Assembly: GCA_947488625.1 (NCBI GenBank)
Contig: CANKZR010000001.1
Location: forward strand, 434,001-498,000
Direction: 5' to 3'
Origin: an uncultured Sphingomonadaceae bacterium
GTDB lineage: Bacteria > Pseudomonadota > Alphaproteobacteria > Sphingomonadales > Sphingomonadaceae
Length of the DNA: 64,000 nt
Part shown: positions 43,100-53,699 of the stretch, in pieces
How positions within the stretch are numbered: the first letter of the stretch is position 1
Layout of the letters: each line of letters starts with the position of its first letter
Notes under the pieces: generated by a model
The model's database searches: none
Told to the model about the DNA's origin: nothing
What the model saw: only the letters and a program-made list of their open reading frames with translations
Position numbers and translations under genes: made by a program

Positions 43100-43795
43100 C
43101 TAGCCCCGCACGGCTTTCGCGAAACGGGCCCCTTGCCGGAATGCGTCGAGCTTGGTCTTGCGCACGTTTTCTGCCTCGTAATCCCAGCCCCATAGTTCTG
43201 CCTGCCAATCTTCCTCCAGATTGGCGGCAGCAAACAGCGCGTCGATATCCGCGCCGTCGTCCAGTACCGCCAGCGCAACCACCAGCGAGGTGGCAAGTGA
43301 TGCCAGCATCGTGAGGGCGGCGAGAGTAAAGTCGTCCTCGCTCTCCAATCGTTTTCGCAACCCGTCGACGGTCGCATTCGACTGCCGACGATGGACGATG
43401 CCGCTGGCGCGTTCCAGCTTGATGCCGTGTGCGATGTCGCAGGCCGCGACCAGCGGCTCCCATAGTTCCTGCTGGCGCTTGAACAGCGCGTCTTCCGGAT
43501 CGGCGCGATAGCACAGCGTATCGGTTTCAGCGTAAGCCAGCAGCTTGGCGATATGGGCGGCGCGGTCGGGGCGCACCATGTCGATGCCGAAATCGGCCAT
43601 GTCCCGGTATACGAAGCTGCGTGGGTCGATCTCCTCTCCCTGGGCGGCGAATTCACCTGCCACCAGATCGGCGCTTTCCCGCGTGGGCAACAGTTGGGGC
43701 GATCCGCTTTGCGTCTTGATCGGCCGGCCATCCAGCAACACCTGCCAGCCGCCATCATGCTGTCGGACCGATACCTCTTTCCAGAACCGTTTCAT
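43100..43795 (-). CDS. ATP12-family chaperone
   Basis: 231 residues, with RFWKEVSVRQHDGGWQVLLDGRPIKTQ at the N-terminus and the conserved DMVRPDRAAHIAKLLAYAETDTLCYRA stretch, recognisable as ATP12. Mitochondrial ATP12 helps fold the F1-ATPase alpha subunit; alphaproteobacterial homologues are presumed to do likewise. Its ATG overlaps the stop of the small membrane protein upstream (ATGA), so it is the last gene of the crcB-rluC-HAD operon. Confidence 0.92.
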   Translation of the reverse strand: MKRFWKEVSVRQHDGGWQVLLDGRPIKTQSGSPQLLPTRESADLVAGEFAAQGEEIDPRSFVYRDMADFGIDMVRPDRAAHIAKLLAYAETDTLCYRADPEDALFKRQQELWEPLVAACDIAHGIKLERASGIVHRRQSNATVDGLRKRLESEDDFTLAALTMLASLATSLVVALAVLDDGADIDALFAAANLEEDWQAELWGWDYEAENVRKTKLDAFRQGARFAKAVRG

Positions 43796-44019
43796 CGTTT
43801 CGCGTTGGTGTTCCATCTGCGCGCAAGCAGGGTGGGGGCCACGAACGTGGCGAACATGCCCGCAATCACGAGCGTATAGCCCGCCCAGTCCGGCAGCGAC
43901 AACGCGCGGTTGAACACGGCAATCGCCGCGAGCACCATCAATACCCCCGCGATGCGGGCCACGTTGATCACCATGAAACGCTGTTTCGCGCGGGCCTCTT
44001 CCTCTTGCCGCTCATCCAT
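43792..44019 (-). CDS. Small two-helix membrane protein
   Basis: 75 residues: a charged N-terminus (DERQEEEARAKQRF), two hydrophobic segments (VARIAGVLMVLAAIAVF and YTLVIAGMFATFVAPTLLA) and a basic C-terminus. No family recognised with confidence. It overlaps the HAD phosphatase stop by eight bases and the ATP12 start by four, so it is embedded in the operon and almost certainly translated. Confidence 0.8.
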   Translation of the reverse strand: MDERQEEEARAKQRFMVINVARIAGVLMVLAAIAVFNRALSLPDWAGYTLVIAGMFATFVAPTLLARRWNTNAKR

Positions 44020-44668
44020 GGATCAATCTTTCAAGTTCAGCGGTGTCGCCCGCTACCGCCTCGGCGCCCGCCTCCAGCAATTCCGCCGGTTCGTGATAGC
44101 CCCACGATACCCCGATGGCGCGCACCCCGGCTGCGACTGCCATCTGGATGTCGAACACGGTGTCTCCAACCATGCAACTGGTTTCCGGGGAAGCAAGCAC
44201 ATCCCCCATCGCCGCTTCCAGCATGGAGGGATGCGGTTTGGAGGGGTGCCGATCCGCTGTGTGAAGTGTGGCAAACAGGTCGGAAAGACCATGTACCGCC
44301 AGCGTACTGTTCAGCCCGCGGTCCGATTTGCCCGTGGCAACGCCCAGCATCCAGCCGGTGGAGTGCAGGCGACGCAAGAGGTCGGCCATGCCATCGAACA
44401 GCGGTTCACGCAGGCTGCCGTTCTCGCGCGATAGGCGAAATGCGTCCTTGTACGCCTGCACCACGGCTGTCTGCTGGGTGTCGGACAGATCGGGCGCGAG
44501 CTGCCGGATCGCCTGGGGCAGACTGAGGCCGACAATACGGCGTACCTGTGCACGGGGCGGGGCTTGCGCGCCGATTTCGGCGAACGCGGCGGCCATGGCA
44601 TTCACCACGCCCGCCTGTCCGTCGCTTAGCGTGCCATCGCAATCGAACACGGCGAGTTTGACGCTCAT
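44012..44668 (-). CDS. HAD-family hydrolase, phosphoglycolate phosphatase-like
   Basis: 218 residues. HAD motif I FDCDGT (D9, D11), motif II in GVATGKSDRG, and motifs III/IV in KPHPSM and CMVGDTVFDIQMA. A cap domain lies between residues 20 and 85. Most similar in layout to Gph phosphoglycolate phosphatases, but substrate is not certain. The start overlaps the RluC-like stop by four bases, within the crcB-ATP12 operon. Confidence 0.88.
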   Translation of the reverse strand: MSVKLAVFDCDGTLSDGQAGVVNAMAAAFAEIGAQAPPRAQVRRIVGLSLPQAIRQLAPDLSDTQQTAVVQAYKDAFRLSRENGSLREPLFDGMADLLRRLHSTGWMLGVATGKSDRGLNSTLAVHGLSDLFATLHTADRHPSKPHPSMLEAAMGDVLASPETSCMVGDTVFDIQMAVAAGVRAIGVSWGYHEPAELLEAGAEAVAGDTAELERLIHG

Positions 44669-45810
44669 GGCTTGCGCGGGGGCGGCTTGCCGCGTTTCTT
44701 GCCGCCCGGCTCGCCACGCCCCTTGCGTTCCCCGCGACGGGCCTTGCGATATTGCTTGGCGTGCGCCCTTGCGGCCTGCTTCTTTTCAGCCTTGCTGCGT
44801 TCGGGAGGGGGCGTTGCCACAGGCTCGGCCTCGCTCAGGCTCAGGTCGAAGCCAAGCTGCTCCATGCTCTGAGCGAAATGTTCGGGCAGATCGGCGGTGA
44901 CATCAAGCTTCTGCCCGCCGGGCGCGTCGATAATCAGGCGACGCGCATGCAGGTGCATCTTGCGGCTGACGCTGCCTGTAAGGAAGGCATCCTGCCCGCC
45001 ATACTTGCCATCGCCCACGATGGGGTGCCCGATGGCGGCCATGTGCACGCGCAACTGGTGGGTACGGCCCGTGAAGGGTTGCAGTTCGACCCAGGCTGCG
45101 GCGTTCCCTGCGCGTTCCACAACGCGGTACACCGTCTTGGCCGGTTGCCCCTCTTCCATGTCGACATGCATCTTTTCGCCGCCGGTGCCCGGCTGCTTGG
45201 CAAGCGGCGCCTCGATCGTGCCTTCGTAGATATCGGGAACACCCACCACCAGCGCCCAGTAGATCTTCTTTGCGCTCCGGCCCGAAAACCGCTTGGAGAA
45301 GAACGCCGCGCTGCCTGCCGTGCGGGCAACCAGCAGGATACCGCTGGTATCCTTGTCCAGCCGGTGCACGAGGCGCGGGCGGGACTCGTCCTCCCCCGCA
45401 TAGGCATCCAGCAGGCCATCGACATGCTTGGTGGTCTTGGTGCCGCCCTGCGTGGCGAGGCCGGGCGGCTTGTTCAGCACCAGTGCGGCCTTTGTGCGGG
45501 TAATCAGCATATCCTGCGCCAGTTGATCGTCTTCCGCCGACAAGGGCCGACGTTCGCGCTTGGTGCGCGCGCCGTCCTCGCCGCCCGGGGGAACGCGCAG
45601 CACCTGACCTTCTGCCAGCCTGTCGTCCACCTTTGCGCGCTTGCCGTCCACGCGAAGCTGCCCGGTGCGTGCCCAGCGGCTCACCGTGCCAAAGCCGACT
45701 TGCGGCAAATGACGTTTGAACCAGCGATCGAGCCTTACGCCCTCGTCGTCCTCACCCACGGTGAACTGGCGGACTTCATCCGACGGCCCGGTTTCTGAAG
45801 TCTTGGTCAT
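44665..45810 (-). CDS. rluC: RluC-type 23S rRNA pseudouridine synthase
   Basis: 381 residues. An N-terminal S4 domain (RLDRWFKRHLPQVGFGTVSRWA) precedes the catalytic domain with HRLDKDTSGILLVARTAGSAAFF and PFTGRTHQLRVHMAAIGHP. A long basic C-terminal tail (Lys/Arg/Gly/Pro-rich, about 50 residues) may bind RNA. RluC modifies 23S rRNA at positions 955, 2504 and 2580 in E. coli; exact targets are inferred. Both ends overlap neighbours by four bases, between crcB and the HAD gene. Confidence 0.88.
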   Translation of the reverse strand: MTKTSETGPSDEVRQFTVGEDDEGVRLDRWFKRHLPQVGFGTVSRWARTGQLRVDGKRAKVDDRLAEGQVLRVPPGGEDGARTKRERRPLSAEDDQLAQDMLITRTKAALVLNKPPGLATQGGTKTTKHVDGLLDAYAGEDESRPRLVHRLDKDTSGILLVARTAGSAAFFSKRFSGRSAKKIYWALVVGVPDIYEGTIEAPLAKQPGTGGEKMHVDMEEGQPAKTVYRVVERAGNAAAWVELQPFTGRTHQLRVHMAAIGHPIVGDGKYGGQDAFLTGSVSRKMHLHARRLIIDAPGGQKLDVTADLPEHFAQSMEQLGFDLSLSEAEPVATPPPERSKAEKKQAARAHAKQYRKARRGERKGRGEPGGKKRGKPPPRKP

Positions 45811-46220
45811 GAAAACAGCCTTGTAATGGTGAGGCCGAAGATAAAGCCCGAAACGCCAAGGCCAATCGATAGCATCAGGTAAATCGCCGCCAGCCCCACC
45901 TGGCCACGCTGTATCAGGTAGGCCATTTCGAGACTGAAGGCGCTGAACGTGGTAAAACCGCCCAGCAGGCCAACGCCCAGCAAGAGGCGCAACTGGTCCA
46001 CGTTCTCCGGCGCGCCGCGTACCAGCCAGCCGGCCAGCAGGCCCATCAGCAGGCTGCCAACGGTGTTGACGGCCAGTGTCGGGAAGGGGAAGACCGAAAC
46101 GGCAGGTGTTCCCAGCCAGCCGGTCATCAACCGGCCCATCTGGTAACGCGCAAGCGCGCCGATCCCCCCTCCCAGCGCGACCGAGAGAGAGGCAAGAAAT
46201 TGCGGGGTGGCATTCGACAT
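45807..46220 (-). CDS. crcB: Fluoride exporter CrcB/Fluc
   Basis: 137 residues, four transmembrane helices, with the fluoride-channel signature GGFTTFSAFSLE and the central GGGIGALARYQMGR. It forms a dual-topology dimer that exports fluoride. The ATG at 46220 gives a normal length; earlier in-frame codons give a non-hydrophobic extension. I looked for a fluoride riboswitch upstream and saw none. First gene of a five-gene overlapping operon. Confidence 0.93.
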   Translation of the reverse strand: MSNATPQFLASLSVALGGGIGALARYQMGRLMTGWLGTPAVSVFPFPTLAVNTVGSLLMGLLAGWLVRGAPENVDQLRLLLGVGLLGGFTTFSAFSLEMAYLIQRGQVGLAAIYLMLSIGLGVSGFIFGLTITRLFS

Positions 46221-46429
46221 GGGCGCTCCCTTAGCGTCGTGTGACCTCATGCGGAACCCAAAAGGCACTGTCCGCCTTGCATTTCGCCCGCGATTCGCAT
46301 ATCTGCGCCTATGTGAAGCCGACCCGAAAGGGATTCGGCGCAATTTTCGTTTTGGTTATTCGGTGCACCCCGCGCCTGATCGCAGCGGGCTCTGACTGTT
46401 TTTGAGAATAGAGAAGGTGGCTTAGATTT
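46221..46429. other. Divergent intergenic region, crcB / rpsU
   Basis: 209 bases that must hold both promoters. An AT-richer patch (about 46335-46365) and TTTTTGAGAATAG near 46400 are the most promoter-like stretches toward rpsU. No RNA structure recognised. Confidence 0.4.
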
Positions 46430-46636
46430 ATGCAGATCATCGTTCGCGATAACAATGTCGAGCAGGCCCTGCGCGCGCTCAAGAAGAAGCTGCAGCGTGA
46501 GGGGGTGTATCGCGAGATGAAGCTGCGCCGCCACTATGAAAAGCCGTCGGAAAAGCGCGCCCGCGAAAAGGCCGCTGCCGTTCGCCGTGCCCGCAAGCTG
46601 GAACGCAAGCGCGTAGAGCGTGACGGCGGCCGGTAA
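46430..46636 (+). CDS. rpsU: 30S ribosomal protein S21
   Basis: 68 residues; [31 protein letters not shown] is typical of bS21, with an Arg/Lys-rich C-terminus. It aids initiation at the anti-Shine-Dalgarno region of 16S rRNA. A GAGAAGG lies at good distance from the ATG, and a strong terminator follows, so it is monocistronic. Confidence 0.97.
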   Translation: MQIIVRDNNVEQALRALKKKLQREGVYREMKLRRHYEKPSEKRAREKAAAVRRARKLERKRVERDGGR

Positions 46637-46693
46637 CGCGAAGGCTACCGGCTTTCAGGCGCTCGAAGCTTGAAAGCATATCGCAGCTAAGCC

Positions 46694-46726
46694 AAAGGGG
46701 CGTGGAAGCAATTTCCGCGCCCTTTT
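46694..46726 (+). terminator. Intrinsic terminator after rpsU
   Basis: AAAGGGGCGTGGAA (46694-46707) pairs with TTCCGCGCCCTTTT (46713-46726) with two wobble pairs, ending in a T-rich tract. Confidence 0.87.
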
Positions 46727-46764
46727 CGTTTGGCGTGCCAACTTTTTGACGGGATCAAGTTACG

Positions 46765-47358
46765 ATGGCCGAAGTCACTCGCGTACCGCTGCAACCGATT
46801 GCCAAGGGCTCGCTCACGAAACTCTGGCTGGGCGTGGCGATTGCCGTGCTGCTGGCCGCCGCAATCGCCTGGGCTGCCATTCCGCAGGGTCTTTCGGTCG
46901 ATACGGTGCGCGCAGGCGAAGGCGAAAGCCCCACTGCCGAGGACGTGGTGTTCGTCAACTACACTGGCAAGCTGGCCGATGGCACGGTGTTCGACCAGTC
47001 GCAGAACATGCCGTTGCCGATTCAGGGTATCTTCCCCGAAGGCACCCCGCTGCCGCTGGGCGACATGATTCCCGGTTTCCGCGATGCGCTGCTGCAAACG
47101 CAAAAAGGCGGCCAGTACGAAATCTTCATTCCGGCCGAACAGGCTTATGGGGACGATGTGCCCGAAGGCGGCCCGATCCCGCCGAACAGCGATCTCTATT
47201 TCGATATCCAGGTAATCGATTTCATGAGCCGGGACGAATTCCAGCAGCGCGTATCCGCTTTCCAGCAGATGATGATGCAACAGCAGCAGCAGCAGCAGAT
47301 GGAAGGTCAGGGCGCCCTCGAAGGCGATACAGGGATCGCGGTTCCTCCGGCGCAGTAA
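46765..47358 (+). CDS. Membrane-anchored FKBP-type peptidyl-prolyl isomerase
   Basis: 197 residues. An N-terminal helix (LWLGVAIAVLLAAAIAWAAI) anchors it, probably with the catalytic domain in the periplasm. The FKBP domain spans about residues 60-155, with VFVNYTGKLADGTVFDQS, PLPLGDMIPGF and YGDDVPEGGPIPPNSDLYFDI. The C-terminus is Met/Gln-rich, encoded by a run of CAG codons near 47274-47300. Should assist folding of exported proteins. The DUF4153 gene begins three bases after its stop. Confidence 0.9.
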   Translation: MAEVTRVPLQPIAKGSLTKLWLGVAIAVLLAAAIAWAAIPQGLSVDTVRAGEGESPTAEDVVFVNYTGKLADGTVFDQSQNMPLPIQGIFPEGTPLPLGDMIPGFRDALLQTQKGGQYEIFIPAEQAYGDDVPEGGPIPPNSDLYFDIQVIDFMSRDEFQQRVSAFQQMMMQQQQQQQMEGQGALEGDTGIAVPPAQ

Positions 47359-47361
47359 ATC

Positions 47362-49146
47362 ATGACTGCGGAGACCATCGCCGCAGAAAATCCCGCAAGG
47401 CTGGACGACTGGTCGCTGCGCCCATGGTTGCTTGCCGCGATCGGCGGTCTGGTTGGGCTGATCGTCCATCTGATCCTTGAAAGCGGGGGCGAAAGTCCGA
47501 CGGGTGCCGCGCTTTCCGCTTTAATCTTCTTCGCCGCGCTCGCTGCAGGTTTCGTTCTTAGTCCGCACCGCTGGAAAGAGGCGGCGATCTTTGCGCTGGG
47601 CCTTGGCGTGGCGATGGGGGGCATCGCGTGGCTGGCAGTGGATTCGGGTGACAGCGTCGCGGGCACCGAATTTGCCTTTGCCGCAGGCGTGTTCTTCTCC
47701 ATCCTCGCCATTCCGCTGTTCCAAGCGGATTTCCATCGCAAGCGCTGGGCCACGCCTTACGGCGAGACGCATTTCCACGTATGGAGCGATGCCATCAGCG
47801 CGGGCGGGGCGCTTGCCTTCGTCCTGCTTTCCTGGCTGCTGCTATGGTTGCTGCAAGCGCTGTTCAGCCTGATCGGGTTCGAATTTATCGAGACACTGAT
47901 CGATACGGACGGATTTGCTGGCTTCTTCATCGGTGTAACCTTTGGCGCGGCAATGGGCGTGCTGCGCAACCAGCTTGGTATCATCGGCACGCTGCAGCGC
48001 GTGGTGATGCTGGTTTTTTCGCTCCTGGCGGTGCCCTTCGCGCTGGCAATCGTATTTTTTCTGTTCGCACTGATTGCAACCGGCGGCAGCGCGCTGTGGG
48101 AAGCGACCGACACTGCCACGCCGGTCCTGCTCGCCTGCGCGCTGGGCGGCTCCGTGCTCGCCAACGCGGTGGTGCGCGACGATGACGAGGCACGCAGCGA
48201 CAATATGGTGCTGAGAATCGCCGCTTTCGCACTGTCCGCAACTATCTTCCCTCTGACGGTGTTCGCCGCGATTTCCATGGGCATCCGGATCGATCAGCAC
48301 GGCCTTTCGCCGGAACGGCTGTGGGCGCTTGTCGCGATCGCAGTCGCTACTGCCTATGGCCTGGCCTACTGGGTAGGACTGGCGCGAGGGCGGTGGTCGG
48401 GCTGGAGCAACTATTTGCGGCGCGCCAACCTTCATCTGGCAGCGGTAAGCTGCATCCTTGCCCTGCTGCTTGCACTACCATTGCTCGACTTCGGCGGAAT
48501 CTCTGCCCGCCAGCAGGTCGCACGGCTGGACGCGGGCCAGGTATCGGTGGAAGAGTTCGACTTTGCCGCGCTGCGCTGGGACTTTGGCGATGAGGGTCGC
48601 GCCGCGCTCGACAGGCTGGCTCAGCGCGAAGGGCGAGTTGGTGAAATGGCGCTCGACATGAAGCAATATGCAGGGCCGCGGCTGAACGAGCGTTGGGCAA
48701 TAGAGGATGAGCGGGATGCGGTCAATTCCATGACCGACTCCATCATAGTCTATCCCTCCCGCTCTGAGCTGCCCGAGGGGCTGCTGGAAGCGATTGGCCA
48801 GGACCCGGTCTGTTGGGGAGAAGGCGTCTGCCGGGTCTATTTGCAGGAAGACCCGCGTTACGCCGTGATTTTGGGTGATGAATGCGCCGCCTCGGAGATA
48901 ATTGTGTCCGATCGAACGAACCCTGCCGTGGATTGCGGGATAGACACTACCGTATTCGAATTGTCCGACGGGTTGTGGAGCCGAGTTTCCCCGGTCAAAG
49001 ACCGCCCTGACCTTACCGAAGCCGAGGAACGTGCCGCGCTTGAGCTGGAACGCGAGGCGATAGAAAATGGTGACGTTCGGATCGGTCGCTCGCAACGACG
49101 CACGGTTTATATCGGCAATCGACCGACGGGCGGTGATTTCGACTAG
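47362..49146 (+). CDS. DUF4153 membrane protein
   Basis: 594 residues: an N-terminal half of about ten hydrophobic segments and a C-terminal soluble domain with periodic acidic repeats (DEGRAALDRLAQREGRVGE). HFHVWSDAISAGGALAFVLLSWLLLW is the DUF4153 core. Function unknown. Only three bases separate it from the FKBP gene, so they are likely co-transcribed; no clear Shine-Dalgarno is visible. Confidence 0.85.
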   Translation: MTAETIAAENPARLDDWSLRPWLLAAIGGLVGLIVHLILESGGESPTGAALSALIFFAALAAGFVLSPHRWKEAAIFALGLGVAMGGIAWLAVDSGDSVAGTEFAFAAGVFFSILAIPLFQADFHRKRWATPYGETHFHVWSDAISAGGALAFVLLSWLLLWLLQALFSLIGFEFIETLIDTDGFAGFFIGVTFGAAMGVLRNQLGIIGTLQRVVMLVFSLLAVPFALAIVFFLFALIATGGSALWEATDTATPVLLACALGGSVLANAVVRDDDEARSDNMVLRIAAFALSATIFPLTVFAAISMGIRIDQHGLSPERLWALVAIAVATAYGLAYWVGLARGRWSGWSNYLRRANLHLAAVSCILALLLALPLLDFGGISARQQVARLDAGQVSVEEFDFAALRWDFGDEGRAALDRLAQREGRVGEMALDMKQYAGPRLNERWAIEDERDAVNSMTDSIIVYPSRSELPEGLLEAIGQDPVCWGEGVCRVYLQEDPRYAVILGDECAASEIIVSDRTNPAVDCGIDTTVFELSDGLWSRVSPVKDRPDLTEAEERAALELEREAIENGDVRIGRSQRRTVYIGNRPTGGDFD

Positions 49147-49191
49147 CATCACCGCTTGAAGCGCGGCCCCCTCACGGCTAACGCGGGTGCC

Positions 49192-49493
49192 ATGTCAGTA
49201 ACTCGAGAAGAAGTCGCCAAGATTGCCAGTCTGGCGCGCATCAGCATGGACGACGACGCGCTCGATCATATGGTGCCCGAACTCAACAATATCCTCGCCT
49301 GGGTGGAACAGCTGGGCGAAGTCGACACCACCAGTGTCGAGCCGATGGCGGCCGTCATCCCGCTGGAGCAGCGCCTGCGTGACGACGTGGTGGATGCCGA
49401 TCCCAAGACAGGAGGTGGCCGCCGCGACGATATTCTCGCCAATGCGCCCGTGGCGGAACACGGTTTCTTCGGCGTACCCAAGGTGATCGAATA

Positions 49494-49494
<1 letters not shown>
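49192..49494 (+). CDS. gatC: Glu-tRNA(Gln)/Asp-tRNA(Asn) amidotransferase subunit C
   Basis: 100 residues with [28 protein letters not shown] and LRDDVV, the usual GatC pattern. It stabilises GatA and GatB in the complex that converts Glu-tRNA(Gln) to Gln-tRNA(Gln). ATG at 49192 chosen over an upstream codon because conservation starts there. Its stop overlaps the gatA GTG (TAGTG). Confidence 0.96.
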
Positions 49495-50965
<1,471 letters not shown>

Positions 50966-50975
<10 letters not shown>

Positions 50976-51334
50976 GCGGTTTTGAAGCCCTTGTCATTGC
51001 CCTGCTGATCGCGGGGCTGATCGTGCCGATCTGGGCGCTGGTGGCCACCGTCCATTTCGCCAACCGCAAGCAGCGTGGCCAGTTGCAGTCGGCGCAGCGC
51101 TGCATGGCCTTTACTGCCGTGATGGACAGGCTGACGAACGAACTTCGCGCCGATCGCAAGCGTGCACCCATAGTGCTCGCCTGCATCCGTGAGTTGCAGA
51201 CTTTTCCCGAATATCGCGACATTTCGGTAACGATGATCAACGATATCAATGTCAGCGGCAGCACGCCCTACGACCAGATGCTGCGCAACGAACTGCAAAA
51301 GACAGAGGCCTTCCTTCTCGAGGCGAACACATGA
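50966..51334 (+). CDS. Small membrane protein encoded between gatA and gatB
   Basis: 122 residues: one hydrophobic segment ([20 protein letters not shown]) followed by a helical cytoplasmic domain ([43 protein letters not shown]). I do not recognise the family. It overlaps the gatA 3' end by about ten bases (alternative GTG starts at 50969 and 50972) and the gatB start by four, so it is translated within the gatCAB operon. Its link to tRNA amidation is unknown. Confidence 0.8.
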
Positions 51335-52830
51335 GCAATTATCGCATCCACGGTGCAACCGGCGAATGGGAGGTCGTGATCGGCCTCGAAGTCCACGCGC
51401 AGGTTACTACCAATGCCAAGCTTTTCAGCGGCGCATCCACCGCCTTCGGGGCGGAGCCGAACACGCAGGTCTCGCTCGTGGATGCGGCCATGCCCGGCAT
51501 GTTGCCCGTGCCCAATCGCGAATGCATCCGCCAGGCCGTGCGCACCGGCATGGCGATCGAGGCGCAGATCAACAAGTGGAGCCGGTTCGACCGCAAGAAC
51601 TACTTCTACGCCGATCTTCCGCAGGGCTACCAGATCAGCCAGCTTTATCACCCCATCGTGGGCGAGGGTCAGTTGCTGATCGAGGCGGACGAGAAGGCCG
51701 GCATCCCCGAGGACAAGGTGATCGGCATCGAGCGTATCCACGTGGAGCAGGACGCGGGCAAGCTGATGCATGACCAGCATCCCACCATGTCCTACGTCGA
51801 CCTGAACCGCACCGGCGTGGCGCTGATGGAAATCGTCAGCCGCCCGGACATGACCTCTCCCGCAGAAGCAGGCGCCTATATCCGCAAGCTGCGCGCCATC
51901 CTGCGCTATGTCGGATCGTGCGACGGCAACATGGAAGAAGGCTCCATGCGGGCGGACGTGAACGTGTCCGTTCGCAAGGTGGGCGATACCGAGCTTGGCA
52001 CGCGGACGGAAACGAAGAACGTCAATTCCGTGCGCTTCGTGATGCAGGCAATCGAGCATGAGGTGCAGCGCCAGATCGACGTGATCGAGGATGGCAAAAA
52101 GATCGTGCAGGAAACCCGCCTGTTCGATCCCGGCACCGGCACCACGCGTTCGATGCGCAGCAAGGAAGACGCGCACGATTACCGCTACTTCCCCGATCCC
52201 GATCTGCTGCCGCTGATCCTGGACGAGGCGTTCCTCGACGAATGCCGTGCGTCCCTGCCCGAACTGCCTGATGCCAAGCGCACGCGGTATGAGAACGATC
52301 TGGGCCTGACACCCTACAATGCCCGCGAACTGACGGCGGAGGTGGAAACCTTTGGCCGCTTCGAAACGCTGCTGGGTGTGGCTGCGAAAACGCTCGGCAA
52401 GCCGGAGGCCGAGGTGGCGACGCAGGTCGCCAACTGGTCCCTTTCCGTCGCGCCCGGCGTGGCGAAATCGCTGGGTGACGAGGCTAATATGGCCAATGCC
52501 ACGGCGCAGCGGCAGGCCGCCATCCTCGCCATGCAGGACAAGGGCGAGATTTCCGGCGGACAGGCCAAGGAAATCTACGAGATCGTGCTGAAGGAAGGCC
52601 GCGAGCCGGACGAGATCGCCGAGACCGAGGGCCTGAAGCAGGTCAGCGACACCGGCGCCATCGAAAGCGCCGTGGACGATATCCTCGCCAACAATCAGGA
52701 CAAGGTGGAGCAGTATCGCGGCGGCAAGGACAAGCTGTTCGGCTTCTTCGTCGGCCAGACGATGAAGGCGATGCAGGGCAAGGCCAATCCGGCCGTGGTG
52801 AACCAGATCCTGAAAGACAAGCTGGGGTGA
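51331..52830 (+). CDS. gatB: Glu-tRNA(Gln)/Asp-tRNA(Asn) amidotransferase subunit B
   Basis: 499 residues with [36 protein letters not shown] and FKNVNSVR-like TKNVNSVRF motifs of GatB, and a C-terminal YqeY-like helical region ([20 protein letters not shown]). It phosphorylates and transamidates the tRNA-bound glutamate using ammonia from GatA. Start overlaps the small membrane-protein stop (ATGA). Confidence 0.97.
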   Translation: MSNYRIHGATGEWEVVIGLEVHAQVTTNAKLFSGASTAFGAEPNTQVSLVDAAMPGMLPVPNRECIRQAVRTGMAIEAQINKWSRFDRKNYFYADLPQGYQISQLYHPIVGEGQLLIEADEKAGIPEDKVIGIERIHVEQDAGKLMHDQHPTMSYVDLNRTGVALMEIVSRPDMTSPAEAGAYIRKLRAILRYVGSCDGNMEEGSMRADVNVSVRKVGDTELGTRTETKNVNSVRFVMQAIEHEVQRQIDVIEDGKKIVQETRLFDPGTGTTRSMRSKEDAHDYRYFPDPDLLPLILDEAFLDECRASLPELPDAKRTRYENDLGLTPYNARELTAEVETFGRFETLLGVAAKTLGKPEAEVATQVANWSLSVAPGVAKSLGDEANMANATAQRQAAILAMQDKGEISGGQAKEIYEIVLKEGREPDEIAETEGLKQVSDTGAIESAVDDILANNQDKVEQYRGGKDKLFGFFVGQTMKAMQGKANPAVVNQILKDKLG

Positions 52831-53237
52831 TGAGGCTCGGCTGCTTTTGTGGTGAAATGCAGGTCGAAATTTCTCGTAAGCCGGATTTTGTCCATGCCTG
52901 CAACTGCGATCTCTGCCGAAAATCCGGTGCACGCTGGGCTTATTTCGATCCTGCACAAGTGGAGGTTTCAGGGCATGGCACCAGCTATCGTCGTCACGAC
53001 AAGGATCAGCCCGCCGTAGACGTTCATTTCTGTTCGGATTGTGGCTCGACCACGCATTTCCGTCTCACCGAAGCGGCAAGAGCGATCCATGGTGATACGA
53101 TGATGGGCGTGAACGTTGGCCTTCTGGACGAGCAAGAGCTTTCGGGCGTGGAGCTGCGCTATCCGGATGGCAAATCATGGTCCGGGCAGGGCGAATTCGG
53201 ATATGTGCGAGAAAGCCGCATTCTCGGCTCTGGCTGA
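52830..53237 (+). CDS. GFA (CENP-V-like) zinc-binding family protein
   Basis: 135 residues with the GFA-family zinc ligand cysteines: CFCGEMQV, ACNCDLCRKSG and HFCSDCGSTTHF. Named for glutathione-dependent formaldehyde-activating enzymes, most members have no proven function. Its ATG overlaps the gatB stop by one base (TGATG), so it is probably co-expressed. Confidence 0.88.
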   Translation: MRLGCFCGEMQVEISRKPDFVHACNCDLCRKSGARWAYFDPAQVEVSGHGTSYRRHDKDQPAVDVHFCSDCGSTTHFRLTEAARAIHGDTMMGVNVGLLDEQELSGVELRYPDGKSWSGQGEFGYVRESRILGSG

Positions 53238-53243
53238 AAACGA

Positions 53244-53699
53244 ATGACAACCATCGCCCTCGTCCACCCGGAAATCCCGCATAACACCGGGGCGATCGGT
53301 CGCACCTGCGTGGCGCTGGACTTGGAGCTGGTGCTGATCCAGCCTTACGGCTTCACGCTATCGGACAGGCATCTCAAACGGTCGGGACTCGATTACTGGC
53401 AGCATGTGCGGTTGACCGAATATTCTGGCTGGGATGCATTCGTGGCAGAACGCACCCCGCGCGAGGGGCAGATGTTTCTGTTCGAGGAAGACGGCCTGCG
53501 CAGCTTTTACGAACCCGATTATCCCGACGATGCCATCCTCGTGTTCGGCAGCGAGACGAAGGGCCTGCCGCGCGCCGTTCGGGAGGCGCATCGGGATTGC
53601 GAGGTGAGCCTGCCGATGCGCTCCTCGCACATCCGCTCGCTCAACCTTGCAAACACGGTCACGGCAGCGGCCTATCAGGCGCTGAAAGGGAAAATCTAA
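53244..53699 (+). CDS. trmL: tRNA (cytidine/uridine-34-2'-O)-methyltransferase TrmL
   Basis: 151 residues, SPOUT fold: LVHPEIPHNTGAIGRTC at the N-terminus, FGSETKGLPR in the knot and SLPMRSSHIRSLNLANTV near the end, the TrmL signature. It methylates the ribose of nucleotide 34 in some leucine tRNAs, using SAM. It ends the gat operon run; its stop overlaps the stop of the convergent small gene. Confidence 0.93.
   Translation: MTTIALVHPEIPHNTGAIGRTCVALDLELVLIQPYGFTLSDRHLKRSGLDYWQHVRLTEYSGWDAFVAERTPREGQMFLFEEDGLRSFYEPDYPDDAILVFGSETKGLPRAVREAHRDCEVSLPMRSSHIRSLNLANTVTAAAYQALKGKI

Noticed and set aside
46221-46429. Possible fluoride riboswitch ahead of crcB
   Set aside because: The conserved fluoride-aptamer sequence pattern and its pseudoknot are not visible in the leader, so I do not call one.
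51268-52956. Long minus-strand frame opposite gatB
   Set aside because: gatB motifs are clear on the plus strand; the antisense frame has no supporting features.
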